A stretch of 64,000 nucleotides of DNA, taken from the NCBI RefSeq assembly GCF_000428725.1, contig NZ_AUAM01000012.1, forward strand, positions 82,453 to 146,452, in the 5' to 3' direction. Each line of letters begins with the position of its first letter. The first letter of the stretch is position 1. Source of the stretch: Psychromonas aquimarina ATCC BAA-1526 (GTDB taxonomy: Bacteria; Pseudomonadota; Gammaproteobacteria; Enterobacterales; Psychromonadaceae). Below the pieces are notes generated by a model that saw only the letters and a list, made by a program, of their open reading frames with translations, did no database searches and was not told the origin of the DNA. Shown here in pieces: positions 17,041 through 27,407 of the stretch. Position numbers and translations under genes: made by a program.

Positions 17041-18870
17041 CTATTGTCCTAGTTCAAAAGCGCCTATATCTGGTTTCGATCCCTTATAACTAAGCGCAAT
17101 GCCGTCTCCTTGCTTCCAGGTAAGGGCTTTGTCCAGGATAATCATTTTACGCTTATGATTGATATGAATAATCACCGCTGTTGCACTACGCCCTTCAATC
17201 TGCACCCTGTCACCGACCTCTCCCGGAATAGCAAAACCATCATAAAAAGAGTTAACATCAGCAAGCTGCAGTGTAGTACCGGATCCGGAGGCACTGGTTA
17301 CCGTACTCAGAAAGGCGCCGCTGTCCACCATAGGGCTGGCAGAGTGCAGTCGGTAGTCATTGCCGTATTCATCAACAAAAAGCGGATCTTCAGCCAGATT
17401 TTCAGAGAAACTAATTGCCCCCAGGTTATTCTCAAAACCTTTAATAGTATAAGCTTCTGGATTACCCCATAATCCCAGCACGTCTTCGCCTGCACGGCTG
17501 GCGATATTATTATTAATAAAACGATCCCCGCTTTTTAAACGAGAAAGCAGCAGGATCTGTTTGGCACTGCTGTCGTAACACTGCTCCTGACTAAGCCCCT
17601 GGTTATCCCATAAGATATTGTTTTTATATTGATTATCCGCCATTTTGTTAATCGGTTTGCCGATCGCGACAGCCGTACACCAGTTATTGTGAAAGGTATT
17701 ATTGTAAATACGATTACCGTAATTATAGGTCGCCTCATCACGATACGAAGCCATAGCAAGCCCTGCATTTACACGGTAAAACAGATTGCCGCGGATAATG
17801 CCGTTCTGCCCCGCATACTGGATGCCGTTGCCGCCGCTGGTCGAGTAATACCTTACCGAGTCCCGGAAAATATTTCCCTCAATAAGATTGTATTGTGTGC
17901 TGTTCAGCACAGCCTTTCTTTGCGCAAACTCACCGTTTCCATGCCAGGCTAAGGTTGATGATTCACAGTCAAATACTGAGCCGAGTTTCTGGTTTTTATT
18001 ACTGAACTGGTTATTACGAATAACGTTATAACTGCCGCATTTAATATTCCAGAGATCATGACCAGCTAGATCCATACGGTTGCCCTCAACCAGATTATGA
18101 TTGGAATGAATAATCGCCAGAGAGTCGGTACCTTTATAGAAGCGGTTGTTTAAAATGCGGTTGTAATGGCTGAAAGCAACATATAAACCGCCGCGTTTAC
18201 TGGATCCACGTCCGTTGTTCCAGATCTTTGACTCATGAAAACTGCTGCTGCTGATAATGTTATAATGCGAGTTTAATAACCGTCCAAAACCAATTGAACC
18301 GCGTACATCAATCTCATTCACCAGTACGTAGGAAACCTGATCCAGCCAAATCGGTCCGTATTCCTCGGCGCCGTCCCAGGAATCAACACCGACCAGAGTC
18401 ACCACCTCTCCAGGATAAGCAGAATACCCAAGATAAGCATCGGCGCTGCCCGAGGTGCTGACATGAAGCACTTCCCGGTAATCACCGCCGCGGATCAGAA
18501 AATTAATACCGGGAGCGGCGGCAGCACCGGAAGCTGCAATACTAAAAAAGGCTCTTTCACTGCCGCCGCCGCAGGCCCGGCTGGATGGATTGTAATCGCC
18601 GCATGACAGCTTAAGCTTATTGTCAATATATAAGGTGGAAGTAAAACCAAAAGATTCAGCTATCAGTGTAGGTAGAACGGTTGGTCCGGATACGGGGCCA
18701 GGCACAGCTTCAGGTTCAGCTCCTGTATCTGCAAAAACCGGCTCTACCGCTGGGGGTTCCAGCGCCCCCGCCGATAACAGGGCTTCTCCTTTTCCGCCGG
18801 AGGCACAGCCGGAAAGCAGAAATAACAGTAAAAAAAACGGACTTATTAACTTAAGCATATTGATATACAT
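17041..18870 (-). CDS. Right-handed beta-helix repeat lipoprotein
   Basis: A lipoprotein of about 609 residues. The leader ends in the lipobox LLSGC, followed by an Ala/Pro/Glu-rich linker. The body has many Asn-rich coils (NxIxxN patterns such as YNRILNNRF and NLVEGNRM) typical of parallel beta-helices of the pectate-lyase/NosD superfamily, about residues 190-510, then a small C-terminal beta region. Such proteins bind or cleave polysaccharides; I see no catalytic set that would prove lyase activity. Start: the ATG at 18870 lies eight bases after AAGGA; ATGs at 18879 and 18858 are alternatives. It is near the orphan binding protein (38-base gap) and may be cotranscribed with it. Confidence 0.8.
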   Translation of the reverse strand: MYINMLKLISPFFLLLFLLSGCASGGKGEALLSAGALEPPAVEPVFADTGAEPEAVPGPVSGPTVLPTLIAESFGFTSTLYIDNKLKLSCGDYNPSSRACGGGSERAFFSIAASGAAAAPGINFLIRGGDYREVLHVSTSGSADAYLGYSAYPGEVVTLVGVDSWDGAEEYGPIWLDQVSYVLVNEIDVRGSIGFGRLLNSHYNIISSSSFHESKIWNNGRGSSKRGGLYVAFSHYNRILNNRFYKGTDSLAIIHSNHNLVEGNRMDLAGHDLWNIKCGSYNVIRNNQFSNKNQKLGSVFDCESSTLAWHGNGEFAQRKAVLNSTQYNLIEGNIFRDSVRYYSTSGGNGIQYAGQNGIIRGNLFYRVNAGLAMASYRDEATYNYGNRIYNNTFHNNWCTAVAIGKPINKMADNQYKNNILWDNQGLSQEQCYDSSAKQILLLSRLKSGDRFINNNIASRAGEDVLGLWGNPEAYTIKGFENNLGAISFSENLAEDPLFVDEYGNDYRLHSASPMVDSGAFLSTVTSASGSGTTLQLADVNSFYDGFAIPGEVGDRVQIEGRSATAVIIHINHKRKMIILDKALTWKQGDGIALSYKGSKPDIGAFELGQ

Positions 18871-19072
18871 TATGACCATCCTTGTATTCTCTACAGCAGC
18901 ATTAAATATCTATCTGCTTCAAATTATATCAGCCATTTCATCATTCACCTGTTTAACAGCAAAAGAAGTCAGCTAAAAAAATAATAGTCTTTTCAGACTG
19001 AATTCACTTGAATAAACTGTAATATAGCCTGGCATTACATCTTTTCCTGTATCGACAATAGAAGATAAACAC

Positions 19073-19954
19073 ATGAATATTCAACATCTAAAGGCATTTG
19101 TTCTAGCTAATCAACTAGGGTCTATTTCAGCTGCTGCTAAGTCTATGGGCAAACGACAGTCTCAAGTCAGTCAGTGGATTGCAAATCTAGAAATTGACTT
19201 AGGAGCAGCACTGTTTGAGCGGACCGGCAACAGCACGCATTTAAGTGAACAGGGTCAAACACTGCTGCCGATGATTGTTCATACACTAAGTCAGGCAGAA
19301 AAACTCTCTGCCTGTGCACAGGCTCTATGCAGTAATGAACCGGTGACTTTACGCCTCGGCATTGATAATTTTATTCCTCCGTCCAGCCTGCACCGAGCGC
19401 TTGTTTCTGCACTGACTGAGCTGCCGGTCAATATTGAAGTTTCCAGTGATGAGCGCAGAGTGCTGACTGAACAGCTTCAGGATAAAAGCCTGGATATCGC
19501 GCTGCTCAGTGAAGGTGAAGCCCTACATTATAACGATTATGAATACTGCCGTCTGGGCTGTTATCGAGATATTTTAGTTGTCGGCCGGGGACATGTTTTA
19601 TCTCAGCAAGCAGCAGTCACTACAGAAATGCTCTCAGAATTTCGCGAGTTGATCTGGACACGCGAAGAGATAACAGAAGATAACGAACCGGGTTACAGCA
19701 GCTGCTACGGGACATTTTCGGACTTATCTACACTGCTGGCTGTGCTTAAAAGCGGCATTGGTTATGCGTTTCTGCCGCAGGATATGATTAAAACAGAACT
19801 CGACGGACAGGAGTTATCTCTTTTACAAACAGACTTTGAACAAAAGCAGATAACACGGCGCGTCGAGTTATTATGGCAGCCGGGACTGCAGCAGACCCGC
19901 CAGGGAACTAAGCTGCTCAATATTATTAAAAAACAGCATGAATTCATGTGCTAG
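19073..19954 (+). CDS. LysR-family transcriptional regulator
   Basis: A 293-residue LTTR. The winged helix-turn-helix occupies residues 1-60 (MNIQHLKAFVLA..., GSISAAAKSMGKRQSQVSQ as the recognition region). The rest is the two-lobed effector domain. Position between the beta-helix lipoprotein and the convergent amidohydrolase gives no clear target. The ATG has only a weak ribosome site. A shared hairpin ends it. Confidence 0.9.
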   Translation: MNIQHLKAFVLANQLGSISAAAKSMGKRQSQVSQWIANLEIDLGAALFERTGNSTHLSEQGQTLLPMIVHTLSQAEKLSACAQALCSNEPVTLRLGIDNFIPPSSLHRALVSALTELPVNIEVSSDERRVLTEQLQDKSLDIALLSEGEALHYNDYEYCRLGCYRDILVVGRGHVLSQQAAVTTEMLSEFRELIWTREEITEDNEPGYSSCYGTFSDLSTLLAVLKSGIGYAFLPQDMIKTELDGQELSLLQTDFEQKQITRRVELLWQPGLQQTRQGTKLLNIIKKQHEFMC

Positions 19955-19963
19955 AAATGAACT

Positions 19964-19990
19964 GTGCCCGCATTATTTACGGGCACTTTA
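19964..19990. terminator. Bidirectional terminator hairpin
   Basis: GTGCCCG, 9-base loop, CGGGCAC, then a short T run; lies between convergent lysR and amidohydrolase genes. Confidence 0.65.
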
Positions 19991-20001
19991 TGCAGCAGTT
20001 A

Positions 20002-21678
20002 TTACTCCGCTGCAAAGACGATTTCCCCCTGGAGCATGGTCATTAAGATCTGCGTATCTGCAATAAACTGCGGTGCAAGTTTAGTGATGTCTTTATCCAG
20101 GACCACCAGATCCGCAGATTTTCCAACAGCAATCGAACCGGTTATATCATCAAGCCCAAGGCTCACAGCAGCATTAATGGTGTAGGCATCAACAGCTGCA
20201 TCTATATCCGGCAGACCTTGCTCGCCCATAATAAGACTGTTTGCAATACCGGCCAGAGGATTAATATCATGGACATTCCAGTCACTGCTGAGACTGACAT
20301 TCGCGCCGCTGTTATAAACAGTGCCGACCTGCATCAGTGAAGCGCTGCGTTTTTTACCGATAAAAGGCTCTGCCCAGGCATGATCATGGTAGGCAATATA
20401 ATCTGAGCCAACCTGGAAATCTGCACTCACATCCAGCGTTTTAAAACGTTTTATATCATCAGCCTGCACCATTTCTACATGGGTTAACGTATAATCACGA
20501 TCGCCCCCTTTACTGCGTATATATTCAACCGCATTTAGTGATTCATGAACAGCACCGTCACCAATGGCATGAATATGGGCACCGTAACCTATCTTATCAA
20601 GCGCAGACAGCCAGTCTTTCATCTTTTCCGGTGCGATATAATTAATTCCGTAAGGCTGATCTTCAATATAGGTAAAGCGGTAAGGGGCCAGCGTTTTGGC
20701 TGTACCGTTAATTAAGATACCGTCACTGTACATCTTTACCTGATCAACAATCAGACGAGCTCCCGGCTCCTTTGAGCGAATTTTCTGCAGATACTGCAGC
20801 TGCGGAGCGCTGCTGTCCTGCGGATAAATCCACGGACGCAGTGATACACGCGCGCTTAAATCACCATTCTTTTCAGCAGCTTTCCATACCTCATACCAGC
20901 CGCGCTTCCAGTACAGGCGTCCGTCACCAATAGTGGTAATACCGTGCACGGCAGCCTCTTCTAATCCGGCTAATAAACCTTTATAACTTTGTCTGAATTT
21001 ATCCTGCAGGCTGTTCCAGGCTATTTCCATAACAATATCACCGGCATTATCCAGTAAAATACCATTTAACTCTGCGCTGACAGGATCCGTTAATATTTTA
21101 CCGCCCTGCGGCTCTGGGGAGTCTTTGCTGATACCTGCCAGTTTAAGTGCCTGAGAATTAACCCACATAGAATGTGAAGTCTGCTCCATCAATACCACAG
21201 GTCGATCGGGAAATATTTTATCCAGCACCTGCAGCGGCGTACGTCTATTAGCTTCACTCAAAATAAGATCCAGTGAAAAACCGTAACCGGTCAGCCACTT
21301 CTGATCGCGGCTCTGTTTACGGCACAGCTTCAGGTAGGGAATCTGCTCTTCAAGTCCGGCATCAGCTCCCAGTTCACAGTTACCACCGGCATCTGATGCC
21401 GCTTCAAAAACATGATTATGATTATCAACAAACCCCGGCAGCACCATGGCTCCGTCCATATTCAGCACTTTAGTCTGCGCACTGCGGTAGCGCTCTGCCC
21501 CCTGATTATCGCCGATATAAATAATTTTCCCCTGGTGAACAGCTAAAGCCTGTGCAGGCTCCTCGCTATAAATCAGCGCATTATTAATAATCGTGTCAGC
21601 ATATTCAGCTGCATTTAACGGCTGTACGCTCATCAGTGCAGCTCCTAATAAAAGAGCCTGTGGTATTTTACTCATCAT
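20002..21678 (-). CDS. Exported amidohydrolase family 3 (YtcJ-like)
   Basis: A metal-dependent amidohydrolase of about 558 residues with a signal peptide (ends near LNA). The TIM-barrel metal site is begun by the HxH motif in DNHNHVFE; later landmarks are HIHAIGDGAV, THVEM and the SDWNV segment. The carboxylated Lys/His ligands of other members fit by position but were not modelled. Relatives include YtcJ and N-substituted formamide deformylase, so the substrate is open; a periplasmic location suggests an external amide or ester. Start at 21678 (or the next ATG, 21675) follows AAGGA; the longer frame to 21708 breaks the signal peptide. Confidence 0.88.
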   Translation of the reverse strand: MMSKIPQALLLGAALMSVQPLNAAEYADTIINNALIYSEEPAQALAVHQGKIIYIGDNQGAERYRSAQTKVLNMDGAMVLPGFVDNHNHVFEAASDAGGNCELGADAGLEEQIPYLKLCRKQSRDQKWLTGYGFSLDLILSEANRRTPLQVLDKIFPDRPVVLMEQTSHSMWVNSQALKLAGISKDSPEPQGGKILTDPVSAELNGILLDNAGDIVMEIAWNSLQDKFRQSYKGLLAGLEEAAVHGITTIGDGRLYWKRGWYEVWKAAEKNGDLSARVSLRPWIYPQDSSAPQLQYLQKIRSKEPGARLIVDQVKMYSDGILINGTAKTLAPYRFTYIEDQPYGINYIAPEKMKDWLSALDKIGYGAHIHAIGDGAVHESLNAVEYIRSKGGDRDYTLTHVEMVQADDIKRFKTLDVSADFQVGSDYIAYHDHAWAEPFIGKKRSASLMQVGTVYNSGANVSLSSDWNVHDINPLAGIANSLIMGEQGLPDIDAAVDAYTINAAVSLGLDDITGSIAVGKSADLVVLDKDITKLAPQFIADTQILMTMLQGEIVFAAE

Positions 21679-21920
21679 TAAATCCTTTTTTGTCTGACTG
21701 AGCAGCATGCTTGTATTTATATACTGCTCAGTATAATTGCTTTTTCTACCGTTCCACCCGGCAAGCTTAAAAGAAACAAACTGCTAATAAAAAATACTCA
21801 CTATCATGATTTTGTGATACTGAATAGAACTACCGCACTCACCGTCTGACTTCACCTATACTTATCTGCAGCAACACTTTTTAATAAACAGATTCAGAGA
21901 AACAAAAACACAGGATTTTT

Positions 21921-23069
21921 ATGAAAAAATTCTTTATCGTGATCATCTGCATGCTGATGATCAGCGGCTCTTATCAGGATCAAGCCCTGCACTGGAAATT
22001 AGTAGAATATCGGGCTAAAGGGCAGATTGTGCATATGCATGCCTGGGGAGGAAGTGAAAAGATAAATAAATATCTCCACTGGCTAAGTACACGTCTGCTG
22101 AAGGAATACGGCGTAACTTTAAAGCATGTCAAAATTAATGACCCGGCAGATCTGCTTCCAGTATTCATGCGCCAGAAAAAGGCTGGAAGAAACAGCAATG
22201 GAGAAGTCGATATTCTCTGGGTTAACGGCGAAACCTTCAAAAAAATGAAACAGCACAGGCTGCTGGCAAAGCCCTTCTCGACACGGCTTCCTAACTGGGT
22301 ACTGGTCAATAAATCACTGCCCGTCGACACTGACTTTTCCGAACCGACACTCGGATTAGAAGTGCCCTGGGGCATAGGACAACTGCTTTTTATCTACGAT
22401 GAAAATCAGGTAAATACCCCTCCAAAAAGTTTTTCGGAGCTGCTCAGCTACGCAAAACTGTCTCCGAATAAATTAACCTACCCGAAGCCGCCCTCTTTTC
22501 TCGGCAGCAGTTTTCTTAAAGCGGCCCTGCTGGAATTAAGTACGGATAAAAACCCCCTTTATCAGGAAGTTGATCCGGAGACTTTTCAGCAGTTCAGCGC
22601 ACCTTTATGGTCCTATTTAGATAAATTTCATGATGTCGCCTGGCAGCAGGGTAAGGAGTTTCCGGCCGGTAGTGCGCAGATGATAAAGCTGTTAAACGAT
22701 GGAGCTTTGGACCTTGCACTCACTTTTAATCCCAATGAAGTACTCAGCGCACAGGCTAACGGTTCATTAAACTCTTCAACGCAGATTTATGCATTTACAA
22801 GCGGCGCATTAACCCAGGCGCATTTCCTGACTATTCCCTGGAATGCCAACACCGAAGCCGGCGCCTTAGTTGCAATAAACTTTATGCTCAGCCCGGAGGC
22901 TCAATCGGTAAAAGGAGAGTTTTCAGTATGGGGAGATCCAACCATTCTAGCGCCGCAGTATGTAACAGGCATAGCTAAAAAAACCAAACTATTTAAACCT
23001 ATCGCAGAGCCGCATTCAAGCTGGCAAAATGCGCTCAACAATGAATGGCTACAAAGATACGATGATTAA
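21921..23069 (+). CDS. YnjB-like ABC transporter substrate-binding protein, orphan
   Basis: A 382-residue exported binding protein that aligns throughout with E. coli YnjB as I recall it: AWGGSEKINKYL, VDILWVNGE, LPNWV, LTFNPNEV and the AEPHSSWQNAL...WLQRY end are shared landmarks. In E. coli ynjB precedes the ynjC permease and ynjD ATPase genes; here neither follows, the next gene being a chemoreceptor 400 bases away. It may pair with distant transport genes or have another role. The signal peptide is short (about 17 residues). AGGA precedes the ATG. Confidence 0.88.
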   Translation: MKKFFIVIICMLMISGSYQDQALHWKLVEYRAKGQIVHMHAWGGSEKINKYLHWLSTRLLKEYGVTLKHVKINDPADLLPVFMRQKKAGRNSNGEVDILWVNGETFKKMKQHRLLAKPFSTRLPNWVLVNKSLPVDTDFSEPTLGLEVPWGIGQLLFIYDENQVNTPPKSFSELLSYAKLSPNKLTYPKPPSFLGSSFLKAALLELSTDKNPLYQEVDPETFQQFSAPLWSYLDKFHDVAWQQGKEFPAGSAQMIKLLNDGALDLALTFNPNEVLSAQANGSLNSSTQIYAFTSGALTQAHFLTIPWNANTEAGALVAINFMLSPEAQSVKGEFSVWGDPTILAPQYVTGIAKKTKLFKPIAEPHSSWQNALNNEWLQRYDD

Positions 23070-23471
23070 AAAAACATCAAACGAACGGAGCCAGATCACA
23101 TTTTCAACACTGCGCACACAACAACTATAAACCGCACATAAAACAACTGTAAGTAACACATATACAAAGCAATAAGCAGCATTAAAATAGCAAAAAAAAA
23201 TTGCAGCGTTATATTTAAAAAATACAGATAGTGACTGTAAGCAAAGCTGTCATAAAATATTTTAGCTGCATAGATCCATACGTGCTCAGATAACTAATTG
23301 ATCTGTTTTGATATTTTAAAAGATGCCTTTAACCAGGCAATACTACAAGCATAATTGAAGTTTTATTTCCGAAAATTGAGCATCGCAGTTAGCCTATTGG
23401 CATATTAAGTCCGCTTACAGTAGAGTGCATAAGCTATACATAATTTGCACTAAAAACATAAAGGAATATAT
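23070..23471. other. AT-rich intergenic gap before chemoreceptor
   Basis: About 400 bases. It must carry the chemoreceptor promoter. No terminator for the upstream gene, riboswitch or small gene stands out. Confidence 0.4.
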
Positions 23472-25088
23472 ATGTCATTTACCATCAAACAAAAAGTTTA
23501 TTTTTTTGTTTTTTTCTCATTACTTTCCATATTGATTATCGGTTATCGAGGGCTTTCATTGATTAATGACGAACTCTACCAGGACAGAAAAATTCAGTTA
23601 AAAGTACAAGTTGAAACCGTTGAAGGTCTGCTCAAATCATTTCAAAAAAAAGTCAGCAGCGGTGAACTGACTCTTACACAGGCACAGCATGAATTCTACG
23701 AAACAGTGCCGGAACTGCAGTACAGCGGCAGCGGTTACTTTTTTGCTTTTACAACGGATATGATTCTACAGGCAACCTTAAAAGGTAAGCGAACCGGAGT
23801 TAATGTCGCAGCGGCTAAAGATGCTGACGGACGTTTTGTTTACCGGGATATTTTAAACAGCACTCAAAACTCAGAGGGGCGAGGTTATGTTAAGTATAAA
23901 TTTCAGCGGGTCAGCGGCGGCACCTCAGAAGATAAATTATCCTACGCCCTTATCTATAAACCCTGGAATCTTGTGATAGGTACAGGTATCTACATCAGTG
24001 ATCTTCAGGAAAAAATGTCTGAAAATATCGCTACTATGGGCTTTATGGTCCTTATTATTTTAGGCGGTCTGTTAACTATCGCTTATATGATTATCGGAGC
24101 CGTGATTAAACCCATCGAAAATATTCAGAAAGTCATGCTTAAGGCTGAAAACGGCGACATGACCCAGCGTCTAGATATTTTAAAAAATGACGAGCTGGGC
24201 GCTTTAAGCAGCTCCATAAACTCAATGCTTAACGAGTTTCACATCTTAGTTGAAAAATTAGTCGGATCGTCACAGAACCTGACATCTGCTTCAGACAGTT
24301 TATCTGTTATTGCCGGACAGACTAACCAGGGCGTCAGCAGACAGACAGAAGAGATCCAGACGGTGGTCAGTGCCATTGAACAGATGTCTTTAACCGTTAA
24401 AGAGGTCGAAGGAAACACGCTCAATGCTTCAAATACCACAGCAGAAGCCAGTGATATGATCCACGATGCCAGCCGCATGGTAGCTGATACCATGAACTTA
24501 ATTGCTGATGCTTCACAAAAAATCGACCATGCAAGCGAAGTGGTTGAAGAACTTAAACAGGGCTCTGCAGAAATAGCTGAAGTGTTAAATGTTATCACCG
24601 GCATTTCCGATCAGACCAACTTACTTGCTTTAAATGCGGCTATAGAAGCGGCCCGTGCCGGTGAAGCAGGACGCGGATTTGCAGTTGTCGCCGATGAAGT
24701 AAGAAGTCTGGCGCACAGTACGCAGAACTCGACAGTTGAGATTCAGAAAATAATCGAAAAATTACAGGCTTTATCACAGACCGCATCACAAAGTATGTCC
24801 GCAGGTAAAGAAGCAACCAGGCATACAATTGAAGCAGCCGCACAAACCGATGAAAATCTGCAGTTAGTGGTTAAACATGTCGCTCAGATTAATGATATGA
24901 CCGGTCAGATAGCATCGGCTACCACAGAGCAGGCTGCTGTATCAGAGGAGGTAGCACGCGCTATGGTCAGTATCAGTGATATTTCCATCGAAACTGGACA
25001 AGCCAGTGAACAGACCCGCAGTGAAAGCCTGAATGTAAAATCACTTTCTCAAGGCATGGATGACAGCGTAGCAAAATTCATGATTTAA
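23472..25088 (+). CDS. Methyl-accepting chemotaxis protein with single Cache domain
   Basis: A 538-residue chemoreceptor. TM1 is about residues 8-30; the periplasmic part holds a single-Cache (sCache_2) domain with the signature [16 protein letters not shown]2 is about 190-215; a HAMP domain follows, then the cytoplasmic coiled coil with the CheA/CheW-binding tip ([20 protein letters not shown]). sCache_2 receptors often detect small carboxylates, but the ligand here is unknown. AAGGA precedes the ATG. Monocistronic with a clear terminator hairpin. Confidence 0.95.
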   Translation: MSFTIKQKVYFFVFFSLLSILIIGYRGLSLINDELYQDRKIQLKVQVETVEGLLKSFQKKVSSGELTLTQAQHEFYETVPELQYSGSGYFFAFTTDMILQATLKGKRTGVNVAAAKDADGRFVYRDILNSTQNSEGRGYVKYKFQRVSGGTSEDKLSYALIYKPWNLVIGTGIYISDLQEKMSENIATMGFMVLIILGGLLTIAYMIIGAVIKPIENIQKVMLKAENGDMTQRLDILKNDELGALSSSINSMLNEFHILVEKLVGSSQNLTSASDSLSVIAGQTNQGVSRQTEEIQTVVSAIEQMSLTVKEVEGNTLNASNTTAEASDMIHDASRMVADTMNLIADASQKIDHASEVVEELKQGSAEIAEVLNVITGISDQTNLLALNAAIEAARAGEAGRGFAVVADEVRSLAHSTQNSTVEIQKIIEKLQALSQTASQSMSAGKEATRHTIEAAAQTDENLQLVVKHVAQINDMTGQIASATTEQAAVSEEVARAMVSISDISIETGQASEQTRSESLNVKSLSQGMDDSVAKFMI

Positions 25089-25106
25089 AGATCGGCAGTC
25101 AATTTC

Positions 25107-25147
25107 GCCGCCTGTTTAAAGCATTTTATCGCTTTTAAATAGGCGGC
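25107..25147 (+). terminator. Terminator hairpin after chemoreceptor
   Basis: GCCGCCTGTTTAAA pairs with TTTAAATAGGCGGC around a 13-base loop; a pyrimidine-rich tract follows. Confidence 0.65.
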
Positions 25148-25952
25148 TCCTCTCTTCTATTCAAAACAAAAAGCTGAATGCCTTTAATAATTCCTGTTAA
25201 AAAACGATACAGAAAATAATCAGAATATTTGAATAGCGGCGTTTTTGTATATTTACTCCTTTTAACTGCATAATTACCTCTTATCTGCAGAGTAACAGTG
25301 TAAAAGTTTCCCCCTTGAACAGCTGCATAATCAGATCCGAAAGCACCCGCTTGAAAAATAAAATTAATACTCTATTCTCCTCCGGCAGGCAGATAATCAA
25401 CTAAACAGCCGCCGTTTCCAGCCTCAGTAAAATCCAAGAAAAACGCATCTAACTTAGGATATTAGTCAAAATAAAGCTCAATTCATCAAATATTGGACAA
25501 TAAAATGCTGGATTTGTACTGCTAAACAGCAATAAAGTATCACAGCAGTTATTGGCCAATACAAACAATCGAAAATTTGCTTTGAATCAAGATAAATACT
25601 TCTTTATCCCACTAGAGTGCACTTGTTAATATAAACCACCTGAGCTTTCTAAAGGATTTGGCTGCTTGGGTGGACATAATCAAACAACTTAAATATACAG
25701 ATCGAAGATAAATGAAAATGTTAAAACAGACCTGCAAAACGTGTTTATCTGCGTTATCCGGCCTTAACGAATAATGACTAATTATTCACTTTTCAATTCA
25801 TACTTACCGGCTTATAAAAAAGTTAAAACTTCTCAACAGGCTGACTCCTGTATCTGCAAGTGGTTTGAAATATATTTTTCCAGGGATGAACTCAGCAGTT
25901 AAAGGTTCAAGACATTTTATGGTTTTCCACTTTGTCTTTGAAAAAACTAAAA

Positions 25953-25990
25953 CAGCGTTAACTGCGGCGGCAGAAGCAGCCGCAGTAACC
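25953..25990 (+). promoter_or_regulatory. GC-rich hairpin in the brnQ leader
   Basis: GTTAACTGCGGC and GCCGCAGTAAC form a stem around a 10-base loop about 20 bases before the brnQ start. No T run follows, so it is not a classical terminator; it could affect translation. Function inferred only from position. Confidence 0.4.
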
Positions 25991-26009
25991 AAAACAGGAA
26001 CATATTTAG

Positions 26010-27323
26010 ATGAACAAAAAACTATCCTCATTTGACCTTCTCGCGTTAGGTTTTATGAACTTTGCATTCTTTTTAGGCGCCGGTAATATTATTTTTCCGC
26101 CGCTGGCAGGCGCTATGGCCGGTGATCACTACATACTGGCAATGTTAGGTTTTCTTATCACCGCAGTAGGTTTACCGCTTTTAACTCTAATCGCAGTTGC
26201 CAAAGCCGGCGGCGGTTTAACTACCATGGCAAAATACCTGCCGGGCAATTTAGCCACAATACTGGCATTAGCTGTCTTTATTATTATCGGTCCAAGCTTT
26301 GCAACACCAAGAACCGCATTAGTTGCATTTGAAATCGGCGTAAAACCTTTCCTGTCAGCACCAGGTACAACTAGCCTGGCAGTGTTCTCCGTACTATTTT
26401 TTGCGGTTGTCTGCGGCCTTTCATTATCAACCGGTAAACTGCTGGACATGGTAGGTAAAGTGATTACTCCTCTACTTATTATTCTGCTAATGGTTTTATC
26501 TGTTTCTGTTTTCCTTAACCCGTTATCTGAGATCGGTCCTTCCACTGCAGATTATGTAGAGACACCTTTTATTAAAGGTTTTCTGGAAGGTTATAACACC
26601 ATGGATACGCTTGCCTCGTTAGTCTTCGGCATGCTGATCATCAACGTAATCAAAACCAAAGGCATCAGCGATAAACGTGCTCAGTATAAATACCTGTCTA
26701 TTTCCGGTTTAATTGCAGCCTGCGGTTTAGCCTTTGTATACATCTCATTGTTCTACTTAGGCGCAACAAGCCAGGAAATAGCACCAAATCTCAGCAACGG
26801 CGGCGAAATTATAGCTATTTATGTCGAAGCACTGTTCGGCACGCCGGGTCAGGTCTTACTTTCGTTAGTTGTTGCACTGGCATGTTTAACCACAGCTGTC
26901 GGCCTGGTAAGTGCTATGTCGGACTTCCTGCATAAACTAAAACCCGACTGGAACCGCAGCCTGCTGGTTATTCTTAACTGTGCATTATGTGCGCTGGTAA
27001 CCAATGTCGGTCTAAGTGCACTGATCAGTCTTTCTGTACCGGTTTTATACACTGTTTACCCTATAGCGATCGCACTGGTTGCACTGACTTTATGCAAAAA
27101 CTTTCTGGCAAACAAAACACTTTCTTTCCGTTTTGTATTAGCCGTTGCTTTCCTGTTTGGTCTTCTAGACGGTATTAAAGCGGCTGGCGTTAATATGAGC
27201 GCATTTGATTTTCTGCCTTTGTATGAAGTCGGTATGGCATCAGCATTACCGATTGCAGCCGCATTAGTTATTGCGTTAGTTGTTTTCAAAGAAAACCAGC
27301 AGAGCGTAACTCAGACTGTTTAA
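26010..27323 (+). CDS. brnQ: Branched-chain amino acid transporter BrnQ (LIVCS family)
   Basis: Sodium-coupled importer of leucine, isoleucine and valine in the inner membrane. At 437 residues with about 12 hydrophobic segments it has the family length. The N-terminal GFMNFAFFLGAGNIIFPP segment is the hallmark, and FATPRTA follows in the family position. Ribosome site AGGAAC upstream. Monocistronic, between a long leader region and a perfect terminator. Expression control by the leader hairpin is possible. Confidence 0.95.
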   Translation: MNKKLSSFDLLALGFMNFAFFLGAGNIIFPPLAGAMAGDHYILAMLGFLITAVGLPLLTLIAVAKAGGGLTTMAKYLPGNLATILALAVFIIIGPSFATPRTALVAFEIGVKPFLSAPGTTSLAVFSVLFFAVVCGLSLSTGKLLDMVGKVITPLLIILLMVLSVSVFLNPLSEIGPSTADYVETPFIKGFLEGYNTMDTLASLVFGMLIINVIKTKGISDKRAQYKYLSISGLIAACGLAFVYISLFYLGATSQEIAPNLSNGGEIIAIYVEALFGTPGQVLLSLVVALACLTTAVGLVSAMSDFLHKLKPDWNRSLLVILNCALCALVTNVGLSALISLSVPVLYTVYPIAIALVALTLCKNFLANKTLSFRFVLAVAFLFGLLDGIKAAGVNMSAFDFLPLYEVGMASALPIAAALVIALVVFKENQQSVTQTV

Positions 27324-27344
27324 AAACGCTGAATTAACTTAGAA

Positions 27345-27380
27345 AAAAAGGCGCGCTATGTAAACATAGCGCGCCTTTTT
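27345..27380. terminator. Strong terminator after brnQ
   Basis: Perfect 16-base stem (AAAAAGGCGCGCTATG and complement) with a 4-base loop and T run; works for both strands. Confidence 0.92.
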
Positions 27381-27407
27381 GTGTTTAATGTCCGGAGTTT
27401 TCAGTAT

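Larger units (their letters stand above)
25089..26009. other. Long intergenic region upstream of brnQ
   Basis: The largest gene-free stretch (921 bases). It holds the chemoreceptor terminator at the left, two ATTGGNCAAT palindromes (25492, 25551), a 20-codon frame at 25711 (weak), and a GC-rich hairpin just before brnQ. AT-rich otherwise. No protein gene convinces me. Confidence 0.5.

Noticed and set aside
25804..26031. 75-codon minus-strand frame before brnQ
   Set aside because: It overlaps the brnQ start and leader hairpin, has no ribosome site and low-complexity content; judged a shadow.
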